A DNA stretch of 64,000 nucleotides, from NCBI GenBank assembly GCA_050951725.1, contig JBMNJO010000012.1:248001-312000 (forward strand). Reading direction: 5' to 3'. The notes beneath the pieces were generated by a model. The model was not told the DNA's origin and did not search any database. It saw only the letters and a list, made by a program, of their open reading frames with translations. Below are positions 1 through 8,659 of this stretch, piece after piece. A program made the position numbers and the translations under genes. Each line of letters begins with the position of its first letter. The stretch's first letter is position 1. Source of the stretch: DTU052 sp050951725. Lineage in GTDB: Bacteria; Bacillota; Syntrophomonadia; Syntrophomonadales; DTU052.

Positions 1-710
1 TATTAAGGAAACTGTTAGTTGAGGCTCCGGGAACCTATCATCACAGTATTATGGTGGGTAATCTGGCCGAATCAGCAGCGGAAAGAATAGGCGCTCATTC
101 CCTGACTGTCCGTGTGGGGGCGTATTATCACGATATCGGCAAGCTGAAACGACCCTACTTTTTTGTAGAGAACCAGTTGGCCAGTGACAATCCTCATGAG
201 AAGATTGCGCCCAGTCTGAGTGCCCTGATAATCACCTCACATATCAAAGATGGGGTTGAAATGGCGCGTGGGAAACGATTACCTCCCCAGATTATTGATT
301 TTATAGAACAGCATCACGGTGACAGCCTGGTTAAATACTTTTATAGTCGGGCACTTGAGGAAGATAAAGAAGGTAATGTAAACGAGGAAACCTTCCGTTA
401 CGAAGGACCAAAACCACAGAGTAAAGAAGTTGCTCTGGTCATGCTGGCCGATGCGGTTGAGGCTGCGGTCCGCTCCCTACAGGATCCAACGCTGGGAAGA
501 ATAGAGGGTATGGTTCGCCGGATTATTAAGGATAGACTTAATGACGGGCAATTGGAAGAATGCGACCTTACCTTCCGCGATTTGAATATAATTGCGGAGA
601 GCTTTTCAAAAGTCCTGGCGGGAGTCTATCACAGTCGCATTGAATACCCGGAAACACTGGCACGGGAATTTGAAGGAAGGAGAGGAGATCTTGAAGACAG
701 CAATAGTTAA
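1..710 (+). CDS. pgpH: HD-domain phosphohydrolase, PgpH/YqfF type, 5'-truncated
   Basis: This is the C-terminal part of a membrane-anchored HD phosphohydrolase. The reading frame is open to the window edge, so the start lies outside. The visible protein opens with the HD motif region (Tyr-His-His-Ser, then His-Asp-Ile-Gly-Lys near residue 53 of the visible part) and continues with His-His pairs typical of metal-binding HD hydrolases. In Bacillus and Listeria the 7TM-HD protein at this position, upstream of ybeY, dgkA, cdd and era, degrades cyclic di-AMP. The family call rests on that gene order as well as the motifs. The transmembrane part is not in view. The end overlaps the start of ybeY by about 20 bases, suggesting translational coupling. 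Confidence 0.85.
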   Translation, partial: LRKLLVEAPGTYHHSIMVGNLAESAAERIGAHSLTVRVGAYYHDIGKLKRPYFFVENQLASDNPHEKIAPSLSALIITSHIKDGVEMARGKRLPPQIIDFIEQHHGDSLVKYFYSRALEEDKEGNVNEETFRYEGPKPQSKEVALVMLADAVEAAVRSLQDPTLGRIEGMVRRIIKDRLNDGQLEECDLTFRDLNIIAESFSKVLAGVYHSRIEYPETLAREFEGRRGDLEDSNS

Positions 711-1161
711 TCAGCAAACCGCATGTAAATGGCAAAAAAGCAATGAACCTCTCATCCGCAAGGCGATTAATCAGGTGGGTAAGATGTGCCGACTGGCAGC
801 AGCCAGCGAAGTTAATGTGGTCATTGTCGATACCAATGACATACGGGAATTCAATTACGTTTATCGAGGAATGGATCAGGTGACTGATGTACTGTCCTTT
901 GCCATAACTGAAACCCGTGATGATGAACCGGACTATGAGAGTCCGGAAACCGACTATATGCTGGGGGATATTCTGATATGCATGGAAAGGGTTCTGGCTC
1001 AGGCTCAGGAGTATGGCCATTCTCCGCAGAGAGAACTGGTTTACCTGACCGTGCATGGGATGTTACACCTTTTGGGATACGATCATGAAGAGGAAAACGA
1101 GAGGGTATTGATGCGCTCAATGGAAGAAAAGGTTATGGAAAGCCTGGGCCTCCTCAGGTGA
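691..1161 (+). CDS. ybeY: Endoribonuclease YbeY (rRNA maturation factor)
   Basis: Encodes a 156-residue zinc-dependent endoribonuclease used in 16S rRNA 3' processing and ribosome quality control. The signature is the HxxxHxxxxxH zinc motif near the C-terminus (His-Gly-Met-Leu-His, then Gly-Tyr-Asp-His). I chose the TTG at 691 because AGGAG stands just upstream and the resulting N-terminus has the usual family length; a longer frame reaches back to 592 but would overlap pgpH heavily. It sits in the usual pgpH-ybeY-dgkA-cdd-era order and overlaps dgkA by four bases. Confidence 0.93.
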   Translation: MKTAIVNQQTACKWQKSNEPLIRKAINQVGKMCRLAAASEVNVVIVDTNDIREFNYVYRGMDQVTDVLSFAITETRDDEPDYESPETDYMLGDILICMERVLAQAQEYGHSPQRELVYLTVHGMLHLLGYDHEEENERVLMRSMEEKVMESLGLLR

Positions 1162-1535
1162 AATCCCGAAACTTTCGAGACAGCCTGCGCTATGCGGCCA
1201 ACGGCATAGTTTATGCCCTGGTCTCTCAGCGCAACATGAAGATACACCTGGTCGCTACCGTGCTGGTGATAAGCGCCGGACTGTTCTTTGGACTGAACAC
1301 AGTGGAATGGTTACTGATTATACTAACCGTCACCATGGTCTGGGCAGCTGAGATACTCAACAGTTCACTGGAGGAGGTAGTTGACCTTGTAAGCCCAGAG
1401 TATGATGTCAGGGCCGGTCGGGCTAAGAACATGAGTGCCGGGGCGGTGCTGGTGACTGCACTGGGCGCGGTGTTCGTGGGGATAATGATCTTTGGCCCCC
1501 GGATAATATACTGGTTGGAGGGATTCTTTCGGTGA
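1158..1535 (+). CDS. dgkA: Undecaprenol/diacylglycerol kinase, DgkA family
   Basis: A 125-residue integral membrane kinase. Gram-positive members mainly phosphorylate undecaprenol, feeding the lipid carrier used in cell wall synthesis. Three hydrophobic segments are visible (about residues 30-47, 49-66 and 95-118). The family motif with Glu-Ile-Leu-Asn-Ser-Ser-Leu-Glu lies in the middle, followed by Asp-Val-Arg-Ala-Gly-Arg-Ala-Lys. The start is GTG and overlaps the ybeY stop by four bases; the end overlaps cdd by four bases, so the genes are tightly coupled in one operon. Confidence 0.93.
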   Translation: MKSRNFRDSLRYAANGIVYALVSQRNMKIHLVATVLVISAGLFFGLNTVEWLLIILTVTMVWAAEILNSSLEEVVDLVSPEYDVRAGRAKNMSAGAVLVTALGAVFVGIMIFGPRIIYWLEGFFR

Positions 1536-1924
1536 CTGATCTCGAATTATTAAGGTTGGCACAGGAAGTCAGGGGTCATGCTTATGCACCCTATTCCGGA
1601 TTCAAAGTGGGGGCGGCCCTGGTGGACACTAAGGGAAGAATATTTACCGGGTGCAATGTTGAGAATGCATCCTATGGCCTTACGATTTGCGCCGAACGGG
1701 CAGCTATTACCAAGGCCATATCCGAAGGAAGTCAGCAGTTTTCACGGCTGTTGATAACCGGTGGTGAGGAGATTATTACCCCGTGTGGAGCATGCAGGCA
1801 GGTCTTGGCCGAATTTGCTCCTCACCTGGTTGTGATATGCGCCAGTGATTCTGGTACGATGATACAATATGACCTGGAAGAATTGCTCCCCCAGGGTTTT
1901 TCTCTACGGCAGAGGGAGGATTAA
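1532..1924 (+). CDS. cdd: Cytidine deaminase
   Basis: A 130-residue homotetramer-type cytidine deaminase that converts cytidine and deoxycytidine to uridine and deoxyuridine in pyrimidine salvage. The zinc site is complete: Cys-Ala-Glu-Arg (catalytic Glu) near residue 53 and Pro-Cys-Gly-Ala-Cys-Arg-Gln near residue 86. Start is GTG with a four-base overlap with dgkA. It stops directly before the era ATG. The later deoC gene acts in the same nucleoside salvage route. Confidence 0.95.
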   Translation: MTDLELLRLAQEVRGHAYAPYSGFKVGAALVDTKGRIFTGCNVENASYGLTICAERAAITKAISEGSQQFSRLLITGGEEIITPCGACRQVLAEFAPHLVVICASDSGTMIQYDLEELLPQGFSLRQRED

Positions 1925-2809
1925 ATGGAGACCAAATCCGGGTTTATAAGCATAGTTGGGCGCCCTAACGTGGGCAAGTCCACTCTACTCAACAGCATAA
2001 TTGGTCAAAAAGTCGCGATTGTTTCAGATAAGCCGCAGACAACGCGTAATAGGATACAGGGGATTTATACCGGTGAACGGGGACAGGCCATTTTTATTGA
2101 TACTCCGGGAGTTCACAAGCCCAAACACCGGTTGGGTGAGTATATGGTGGATATTACCTCCCGGACCCTGCGGGAAGTGGATCTGATTCTTTATGTAGTG
2201 GATGCCTCCGTCCCCCCTGGTGCCGGAGAGGACTATATTATAAACAAACTGATAGACATTGAGACCCCTGTTTTTCTAGTTCCCAACAAGATTGACCTGG
2301 TTGATGACAATCAGGTTGGGAAGTTGATTCAGCAATTGGCCACCAAGATGAACTTTGCTGAAGTGATACCCGTTTCTGCGGCCAAAAAGGGCAACCTTGA
2401 CCGGCTGATAGATACCCTGTTTAAATATCTGCCAGAGGGTCCGCTGTATTATCCGGAAGATGAGTATACTGACCAGCCGGAGCGTTTTATCATCGCTGAG
2501 TATATAAGAGAGAAGGCCTTGTACCTGACCAGGGAAGAGGTACCGCATTCCCTGGCGGTGGAGATAGAGGAGTTTGAAACCCGCAGTAATCTGATCTATG
2601 TACGTGCTGCCATCTACACGGAAAGGGATTCTCAGAAAGGAATAATCATCGGCAAGAATGGATCCATGCTTAAAAAGATCGGGGAAATGGCCCGCCGTGA
2701 TATAGAGAATCTTCTTGGAAGTCAGGTGTACCTGGAGCTGTGGGTTAAGGTCAAAAAAGACTGGAGGAACAGTGAAGCCCAATTGAAGAATCTTGGATAC
2801 AGATATTAG
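1925..2809 (+). CDS. era: GTPase Era
   Basis: A 294-residue essential GTPase that binds 16S rRNA during 30S subunit assembly. The G1 motif Gly-Arg-Pro-Asn-Val-Gly-Lys-Ser-Thr is at about residues 12-20, G3 Asp-Thr-Pro-Gly near 59, and G4 Asn-Lys-Ile-Asp near 121. The C-terminal half is a KH RNA-binding domain with Gly-Lys-Asn-Gly near residue 242. Length is normal for the family. The ATG follows the cdd stop with no gap, and the position next to ybeY and recO matches other Firmicutes. Confidence 0.97.
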   Translation: METKSGFISIVGRPNVGKSTLLNSIIGQKVAIVSDKPQTTRNRIQGIYTGERGQAIFIDTPGVHKPKHRLGEYMVDITSRTLREVDLILYVVDASVPPGAGEDYIINKLIDIETPVFLVPNKIDLVDDNQVGKLIQQLATKMNFAEVIPVSAAKKGNLDRLIDTLFKYLPEGPLYYPEDEYTDQPERFIIAEYIREKALYLTREEVPHSLAVEIEEFETRSNLIYVRAAIYTERDSQKGIIIGKNGSMLKKIGEMARRDIENLLGSQVYLELWVKVKKDWRNSEAQLKNLGYRY

Positions 2810-2821
2810 GGGGTTACTGCT

Positions 2822-3466
2822 TTGAATATTGCGTCGGTTATTGACTCTACTCTGTTGAAAGCGGATGCCACCCGGGAGGATATAGAAAACCTCTGCCGCG
2901 AAGCCCGTGAATCAGGTTTCGCGGCTGTTTGCGTCAACCCGGTACGACTGGAAACAGCGGCTTCTGCTTTATTGGGTTCATCGGTGGCACCATGTACCGT
3001 TATTGCTTTCCCTCTGGGGGCGGTGAGTCCTGAGGATAAAGCCCGTGAAATTGCGAGGGTAATAGGGCTTGGTGCCCGTGAGGTTGATATGGTAGTAAAC
3101 ATTGGGGCTATTAAGGACCAGGATTGGACGGTTGTCGAAGAAGAAATTCGTCTCGCTTCCCACAAGGTAGAGGATGCGGGAGGCATACTCAAAGTCATTG
3201 TGGAAACAGCTCTGCTTACCGGGGACGAACTTAAGCGGGTGTGTTTGATGGCCCGGGATTTGGGTGCTGACTACATAAAGACCTCAACCGGGTTCAGTAC
3301 CAGAGGTGCCAGCCTGGAGGATGTACGAATGATCCGGGAATTCGTCGGTGATGAGATGAAGATTAAGGCCTCAGGAGGCATCAGGGATTACCAGTTTGCT
3401 CTCCAATTGGTTGAGGCGGGAGCTAACCGCTTGGGAGTCAGCAATGCCAGGAATCTGATAAAATAA
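2822..3466 (+). CDS. deoC: Deoxyribose-phosphate aldolase
   Basis: A 214-residue class I aldolase that splits 2-deoxyribose-5-phosphate into glyceraldehyde-3-phosphate and acetaldehyde. The Schiff-base lysine lies in Tyr-Ile-Lys-Thr-Ser-Thr-Gly-Phe, and a second conserved lysine is in Lys-Ala-Ser-Gly-Gly-Ile-Arg. The start is TTG with a weak upstream GGGGG. It is placed between era and recO, where Bacillus has no deoC, so this is a local insertion into the block. It pairs with cdd for nucleoside salvage. Confidence 0.95.
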   Translation: MNIASVIDSTLLKADATREDIENLCREARESGFAAVCVNPVRLETAASALLGSSVAPCTVIAFPLGAVSPEDKAREIARVIGLGAREVDMVVNIGAIKDQDWTVVEEEIRLASHKVEDAGGILKVIVETALLTGDELKRVCLMARDLGADYIKTSTGFSTRGASLEDVRMIREFVGDEMKIKASGGIRDYQFALQLVEAGANRLGVSNARNLIK

Positions 3467-3522
3467 CAAACCTGTTCCCGATCTGGGAATAGAATTGCTT
3501 ATCGTACAGTATAACTAGGTCT

Positions 3523-4497
3523 ATGACTAGGATTGTATTTCTGACGTTGACGATTATAGCTGCCACAGCAGCATTTATTACTCAGGGCTTCATTTCCTAT
3601 GATAGTCCGGCGGTGGCCGGGGCAGTAAACCAGTATGGGGCGGCTGTTTCCCGAATGGTGCGCCTCGAGGTGGTTCATCCGGGAACTCTGCGGAGTGGGA
3701 TTCTAACCCCGGATGAGATTGTGCAGATGTCAAAAGACAACTGGGTGGGACTAAGCTGGCAGGAACTGCAGGATTATGAAGGAGAGCCGGAAACTTTTAC
3801 GGTAGTTGCTGTAACCCCGGATGCATCACAGTATTCAGAAGTAATCAATGATTGCCTGGATAAAGGCGTTAAGGTAATTGTCGAGAGTTCAGGGATGGAT
3901 GCCTGGCATGCTACGGAAGATGGCCTGCAGGGCCTGAAAAAAATGACCTCAAAGGCTATGCGGGTGGTGGTCTTCGATGGTGGGCATCACCTGCCCACGT
4001 TGGCCTTACAGCCGGATTTGATTATCGTTCCTTTGACCAAGGGTTATGTTGCGCATGGTTATACACGGGATGCCATGAAAATAGATGAACTGCTTACGAT
4101 GCTAAGGCGAGAGCAGATTAGGTGTCCGGTAGTCAGTATACCCCGCTGGGGTCTGGTAAAGACTCCTGCTTCCATGAACCGGATTGCGATCAGGGCCCTG
4201 GCGAAGATTCCTCTGGGGGAACCGGTTTCTGATCATGAGGGGCAGATTTTGGGATCACGTTGTACCGGTTACGGAGAGGCGTCCTTTTGGTACGTCAGCC
4301 ATATTGGGAAGCTGAACTGGGAATGGCTCGCATCGGTTGATGTTAAACTTAAAAGGATATATATTGCATTCAACTACGATTGCATAAACCGGGAAATGGC
4401 TGCAGAATTTGTTAAAAGCATGCGGCGACCGGGAGTACAGGCCATCATAGTAAACGAACCTTTAGATGTGGCGGGAGTCATTTTCAGGGGAGGTTAA
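3523..4497 (+). CDS. Hypothetical protein with N-terminal membrane anchor
   Basis: I do not recognise this family. The protein has 324 residues and opens with a hydrophobic stretch (about residues 4-24) that could be an uncleaved signal anchor, followed by an extracytoplasmic-looking domain. The rest is globular, with alternating beta-strand-like hydrophobic runs and no zinc cluster or nucleotide-binding motif. A His-His pair occurs in the sequence Gly-Gly-His-His-Leu near residue 150. The ATG at 3523 lacks a clear ribosome binding site. It stops two bases before the recO start and is probably co-transcribed with it. Confidence 0.7.
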   Translation: MTRIVFLTLTIIAATAAFITQGFISYDSPAVAGAVNQYGAAVSRMVRLEVVHPGTLRSGILTPDEIVQMSKDNWVGLSWQELQDYEGEPETFTVVAVTPDASQYSEVINDCLDKGVKVIVESSGMDAWHATEDGLQGLKKMTSKAMRVVVFDGGHHLPTLALQPDLIIVPLTKGYVAHGYTRDAMKIDELLTMLRREQIRCPVVSIPRWGLVKTPASMNRIAIRALAKIPLGEPVSDHEGQILGSRCTGYGEASFWYVSHIGKLNWEWLASVDVKLKRIYIAFNYDCINREMAAEFVKSMRRPGVQAIIVNEPLDVAGVIFRGG

Positions 4498-4498
4498 G

Positions 4499-5239
4499 AT
4501 GTATCAGCGCACCGAGGCCCTGGTACTTAAGTCGTTTGACTTACGGGAAACGGACCAAATACTGACTCTTTTTTCCCGAGAGTTGGGCAAAATATCAGTG
4601 GTGGCGAAAGGGGTGAAAAAACCTCAAAGTACCCTGCGCGGGCTGGTGCAGCCTTTTTGCTGCTCCCAGTTTTACATAACCCGTTCGGGTGAAATGTATC
4701 TCATCACCCAGGGCCGGTTAAGCGAGTTCTTTGGCAACATCCGTGAGGATCTGGACAAAACCCTGCAGGCGGTGTACATCCTGGAACTCCTGGACAAGAG
4801 CACTGTTGAAAGGGATCCCAACCCCGCATTGCTTAATCTCGCACTCCAGGTCCTGCGTTATATCGAAAACAACCCGGTTTCCTCGGTAAGCTTGCGATAC
4901 TTTGAACTGAAGCTGCTTGGTGTTGTAGGATTTGCCCCGGTACTTGACCGATGCAGCAACTGCAGCAAGACCGGAGATTTAACGTATTTTAACCGCGCAA
5001 TTGGAGGCGCTGTCTGCAGTGATTGTGCCACCGGGGGCAGCGCAGTCCCCATACTGCCGGCCACATTGGCGGTGTTGCGAACCCTGCAGCATAACAGTCA
5101 AAAAATCCTTCCCCGACTGCGCCTGGCCCCGGCGGTATTAGGACAGTTGGAGCAGGTTCTGGAGGATTACCTGGAATACTACCTGGAACGAAAGCTGAAT
5201 CTCAAGAGTGTCATGCGGACGCTGAAAGGTATCCGGTGA
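4499..5239 (+). CDS. recO: DNA repair protein RecO
   Basis: A 246-residue mediator that loads RecA on SSB-coated DNA with RecR in the RecFOR pathway. The N-terminal OB-fold begins Thr-Glu-Ala-Leu-Val-Leu-Lys, and a zinc finger of two Cys-x-x-Cys pairs is seen near residues 151-175. I chose the ATG at 4499 because AGGGGAGG lies directly upstream and the family normally starts here; an in-frame ATG at 4466 sits inside the preceding gene. The era-recO-glyQ order is typical of Firmicutes. Confidence 0.95.
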   Translation: MYQRTEALVLKSFDLRETDQILTLFSRELGKISVVAKGVKKPQSTLRGLVQPFCCSQFYITRSGEMYLITQGRLSEFFGNIREDLDKTLQAVYILELLDKSTVERDPNPALLNLALQVLRYIENNPVSSVSLRYFELKLLGVVGFAPVLDRCSNCSKTGDLTYFNRAIGGAVCSDCATGGSAVPILPATLAVLRTLQHNSQKILPRLRLAPAVLGQLEQVLEDYLEYYLERKLNLKSVMRTLKGIR

Positions 5240-5241
5240 AA

Positions 5242-5286
5242 TGAGTGCATCACTGCATCAGGGGGACTGTCCCCATGATGCACTCA
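5242..5286. repeat. Nested inverted repeat downstream of recO
   Basis: A 10-base arm at 5242-5251 pairs with 5277-5286, and a second G-rich stem (GGGGA/TCCCC) lies inside. No T-run follows, so it is not an obvious intrinsic terminator. It resembles dispersed REP-type palindromes, but only one copy was noticed here. Confidence 0.55.
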
Positions 5287-5344
5287 CCTCGCCGGTAATT
5301 GACAATGGAACACTGCGATTGCTAAACTTTAACTAAATTTACAT

Positions 5345-5572
5345 ACCTGTAATGATAGAGCGAGTAGGTGTGGAGTCTTCTAACAGAGAGCCGGGAGAGG
5401 TGGAAACCTGGCAGAGGGACCAGGCTGAAAGGCACTCTGGAGCAGCGGGAGGAAAGCCTTAATTGGCAAGTAAAACCCGGTTTCTTAAGAGGGCATTAAG
5501 CCAATCAGGGTGGAACCGCGGGCCAAGCTCGTCCCTGCCAGGGGAACGGGCTTATTCTTTTTTGGGAGGAAT
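5345..5572 (+). promoter_or_regulatory. T-box leader for glycine (glyQS)
   Basis: This leader has the T-box hallmark TGGAACCGCGG at about 5510-5520, which pairs with the NCCA end of uncharged tRNA. It is followed by a competing terminator stem (5522-5555) and a T-run at 5555-5562. Stem I carries an AGAGAG element near 5384 and, opposite it, GAAA followed by GGC at 5431-5433, which I read as the glycine specifier codon. Uncharged tRNA-Gly should stabilise the antiterminator and let glyQS be transcribed. Confidence 0.93.
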
Positions 5573-5577
5573 ACAAT

Positions 5578-6504
5578 TTGGCGTTAACATTTCAAGAGGT
5601 TATCTTAACTTTGGAAAAGTACTGGGGAGATAAGGGATGTATCATTCAACAGCCCTACGATGTAGAAAAAGGTGCGGGAACAATGAACCCGGCAACTTTT
5701 TTACGCGCTCTGGGACCTGAGCCCTGGAATGTGGCATATGTGGAACCGTCACGGCGACCTACCGATGGCCGTTACGGGGAAAACCCCAACCGCCTGCAGC
5801 ACTACTACCAGTACCAGGTGATCCTGAAACCTTCACCTGATGATGTGCTGGAACTGTACCTTGACAGTCTGCGTCAATTGGGGATTGAGCCTGAGAAACA
5901 CGATATCCGGCTGGTGGAGGATAACTGGGAGTCTCCTACTCTCGGGGCCTGGGGTTTAGGTTGGGAGGTATGGCTGGACGGTATGGAGGTGACCCAGTTC
6001 ACCTATTTCCAACAGTGCGGGGGATTTGATTGTTACCCGGTCTGTGCAGAGATTACTTATGGTATTGAAAGACTTGCCATGTATATACAAAACAAAGAAA
6101 GCGTATACGACATAGAGTGGATCGATGGTATAAGCTACGGTGATGTTCACCATCAAGGAGAGGTCGATTACTCACACTACAATTTCACGGTAGCTGATGT
6201 TGAAACACTGCTGACCATGTTCAAATTGAGCGAACAGGAAGCCTTGCGGGTTTTGGAGAAGTCATTGGTCCAACCAGCCTATGATTACGTACTGAAGTGT
6301 TCTCACCTGTTCAATCTCCTTGATGCGCGGGGAGCAATAAGTGTAACCGAGCGTACCGCCTATATCGGCAGGATTCGCAACCTGGCCCGGGCTGCGGCCA
6401 GGGAGTACCTGCAACAGCGCGAGCGGCTGGGCTATCCGCTGCTTAAAGATACAGCCAGGAGAGAGGCACTAGGACTCAACAAAGGGGTGAAGACTAATGA
6501 CTAG
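5578..6504 (+). CDS. glyQ: Glycyl-tRNA synthetase alpha subunit
   Basis: A 308-residue catalytic subunit of the bacterial alpha2beta2 glycyl-tRNA synthetase. It is recognised by the near-invariant N-terminus (Thr-Phe-Gln-Glu-Val-Ile-Leu, then Gly-Cys-Ile-Ile-Gln-Gln-Pro-Tyr) and the class II motif around Pro-Ser-Arg-Arg-Pro-Thr-Asp-Gly-Arg-Tyr-Gly-Glu-Asn-Pro-Asn-Arg. The start is TTG, preceded by GGGAGGA. It lies directly behind a glycine T-box and overlaps glyS by eight bases, so the two subunits are made together. Confidence 0.97.
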   Translation: MALTFQEVILTLEKYWGDKGCIIQQPYDVEKGAGTMNPATFLRALGPEPWNVAYVEPSRRPTDGRYGENPNRLQHYYQYQVILKPSPDDVLELYLDSLRQLGIEPEKHDIRLVEDNWESPTLGAWGLGWEVWLDGMEVTQFTYFQQCGGFDCYPVCAEITYGIERLAMYIQNKESVYDIEWIDGISYGDVHHQGEVDYSHYNFTVADVETLLTMFKLSEQEALRVLEKSLVQPAYDYVLKCSHLFNLLDARGAISVTERTAYIGRIRNLARAAAREYLQQRERLGYPLLKDTARREALGLNKGVKTND

Positions 6505-8563
6505 GGAACTACTGTTTGAGATAGGTACTGAAGAAATGCCGGCTTTGCTCCTGCCTGGTGTTATCGAAGAATTTAAGAACCTTGCTGAAGCAGAGCTTAA
6601 TACCGCCCGGCTATCCTTCAAAACCCTGCGGATCGGGAGTACACCCCGGCGGTTGACCCTTATGGTGGAGGGACTTCCAGAACAACAGGAGGAGTCCGTG
6701 CGCGAGGTGAGAGGCCCCAAGGCGGATAAGGCCTTTGATTCCGATGGTAATCCAACCAAAGCAGTTCAGGGGTTTGTCCGCAGTCAGGGGATTTCCGTGG
6801 AGGATCTGATCACCCGGGAAGCAGGCGGACATACCTATGTGTTCGCGTCAATAAAGGAATCGGGTCAGCCCACCATTCAGGTTCTGCCTGAAGTGCTGAG
6901 CAGGATCATAACCGGGTTACCATTTTCCCGCTCCATGCGCTGGGGGTATTCAGAAATCAGGTTTATCAGGCCCATTCGTTGGATACTGGCTTCGTTTGAC
7001 GGTGAAGTGATACCTATAAAGATCGAGAATGTGGCCGCAGGTGATGTGACTTACGGTCACCGTTTTTTGCATCCCGGAGCAATCAAGGTCAGCAGTATTG
7101 AGGATTATATGCAAAAGCTGCGCGATGCCTATGTGTTGGTAGATGTTCAGGAGCGCCGCGACTGGATTTGGGAACAGGTACAGAAAGTGGCTCGCGATCA
7201 GGGGGGAAGAGTGATCAAGGATGCTGATCTCCTCGAGGAGGTAAACTTCCTGGTGGAGTATCCAACCGCATTTGCCGGCACCTTTTCAGCAGATTACCTC
7301 AGCATACCTTCCGAGGTCCTGGTCACCAGCATGAAGGAACACCAGCGGTATTTTCCGGTAGTCGACGAGCAGGGGAAACTGCTGCCGGTGTTTGTGGGGG
7401 TAAGAAACGGTACTACCGATAGTATTCAGGTGGTTGCCGAAGGGAATCAGCGAGTATTAAAAGCACGACTTGACGATGCTTATTTCTTTTACCGTGAGGA
7501 TACCAAAGAACCCCTGGAAAGCAAGGTCGAGCTGCTCAAAAATGTCATTTACCAGGCACGTTTGGGAACCATTTGGGAGAAGACTGAGCGCTTGCAGAAA
7601 CTGTCCGCTTTCATTGCCCGGGAACTTGGGTTCGAACAGATTGAGCTAACAGAGCGTGCTGCTCTGCTGTGCAAAGCCGATCTGGAGACGAGCATGGTTT
7701 ATGAGTTCCCTGAGCTTCAGGGGATAATGGGTCAGAACTATGCCCTTATCGATGGTGAGGACCCGATGGTGGCTCAGGCCATATTCGAACATTACCTTCC
7801 CCGGTTTGCCGGAGATGATCTCCCGGTTTCCCCTGCAGGGACAGCCCTTTCCCTGGCTGAGAAATTTGACAACCTGGTAGGTAACTTTGCCATAGGAGTA
7901 AGGCCGACCGGATCTCAGGATCCCTATGCCCTGCGGCGGCAGGCACTGGGGATTGTGGCCATAGTGCTGGGGTCTAATCTGAAACTGGATTTGCATAAGG
8001 TAATTAGCACTTCCTACCGCCAATTTGCGGTCAGCCTGGATCTTACCGAGGAGGAGACCATAAATGCGGTTATGGACTTCATCCTGCTGAGACTACGGGG
8101 GGTATTGCAGGATGAGGGGGTATCCTATGACGTTCTGGATGCGGTAATGAACCTTGACACTTCGCAGCTGCTCGTGATCAGTGAGAGAGCCAGGGCCCTG
8201 GCTGAAATAAAGGAACAGCCCTATTTCAGCGACCTGATGGTGGCGTTCAGCCGCCCTTTCAACCTTTCCCGCAAAGGTGGGGACTGTAAGGTCCAGCCGG
8301 GATTGTTTGAGGACCAGGCAGAACGGGAGTTGTTTGAGGTAACCGCACGATTGACCAGGGAACTGGAAAGCTATCTGACCCAGGGTAATTACTTCTGTTA
8401 CTGTGAGGAGCTCGCGGCAATGAGGCCATCCCTGGATGCCTTTTTTGCCCGCATAATGGTTATGGTCGAAGACGAACAGATTCGGGAAAACCGCCTGGCA
8501 CTGCTGAAACAGGTGGCACAGTTATTCCTGGCCTTTGCGGACTTCTCCAAGCTGGTTGTCTGA
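6497..8563 (+). CDS. glyS: Glycyl-tRNA synthetase beta subunit
   Basis: A 688-residue beta subunit that carries the tRNA-recognition body, an HD-like domain and a C-terminal DALR anticodon-binding region. The N-terminus (Leu-Leu-Phe-Glu-Ile-Gly-Thr-Glu-Glu-Met-Pro) and the segment Thr-Ser-Met-Lys-Glu-His-Gln-Arg-Tyr-Phe near residue 275 are typical. Length is normal. It overlaps glyQ by eight bases and shares its T-box control. Confidence 0.97.
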   Translation: MTRELLFEIGTEEMPALLLPGVIEEFKNLAEAELNTARLSFKTLRIGSTPRRLTLMVEGLPEQQEESVREVRGPKADKAFDSDGNPTKAVQGFVRSQGISVEDLITREAGGHTYVFASIKESGQPTIQVLPEVLSRIITGLPFSRSMRWGYSEIRFIRPIRWILASFDGEVIPIKIENVAAGDVTYGHRFLHPGAIKVSSIEDYMQKLRDAYVLVDVQERRDWIWEQVQKVARDQGGRVIKDADLLEEVNFLVEYPTAFAGTFSADYLSIPSEVLVTSMKEHQRYFPVVDEQGKLLPVFVGVRNGTTDSIQVVAEGNQRVLKARLDDAYFFYREDTKEPLESKVELLKNVIYQARLGTIWEKTERLQKLSAFIARELGFEQIELTERAALLCKADLETSMVYEFPELQGIMGQNYALIDGEDPMVAQAIFEHYLPRFAGDDLPVSPAGTALSLAEKFDNLVGNFAIGVRPTGSQDPYALRRQALGIVAIVLGSNLKLDLHKVISTSYRQFAVSLDLTEEETINAVMDFILLRLRGVLQDEGVSYDVLDAVMNLDTSQLLVISERARALAEIKEQPYFSDLMVAFSRPFNLSRKGGDCKVQPGLFEDQAERELFEVTARLTRELESYLTQGNYFCYCEELAAMRPSLDAFFARIMVMVEDEQIRENRLALLKQVAQLFLAFADFSKLVV

Positions 8564-8659
8564 AATACCTTTGACAGAAACAGAGTGATTACTTAATCTA
8601 TATAGTATATATAATTAATCGCTTTTGGGTTAAAAAGTATAGCATATTGAGGTGGGACT

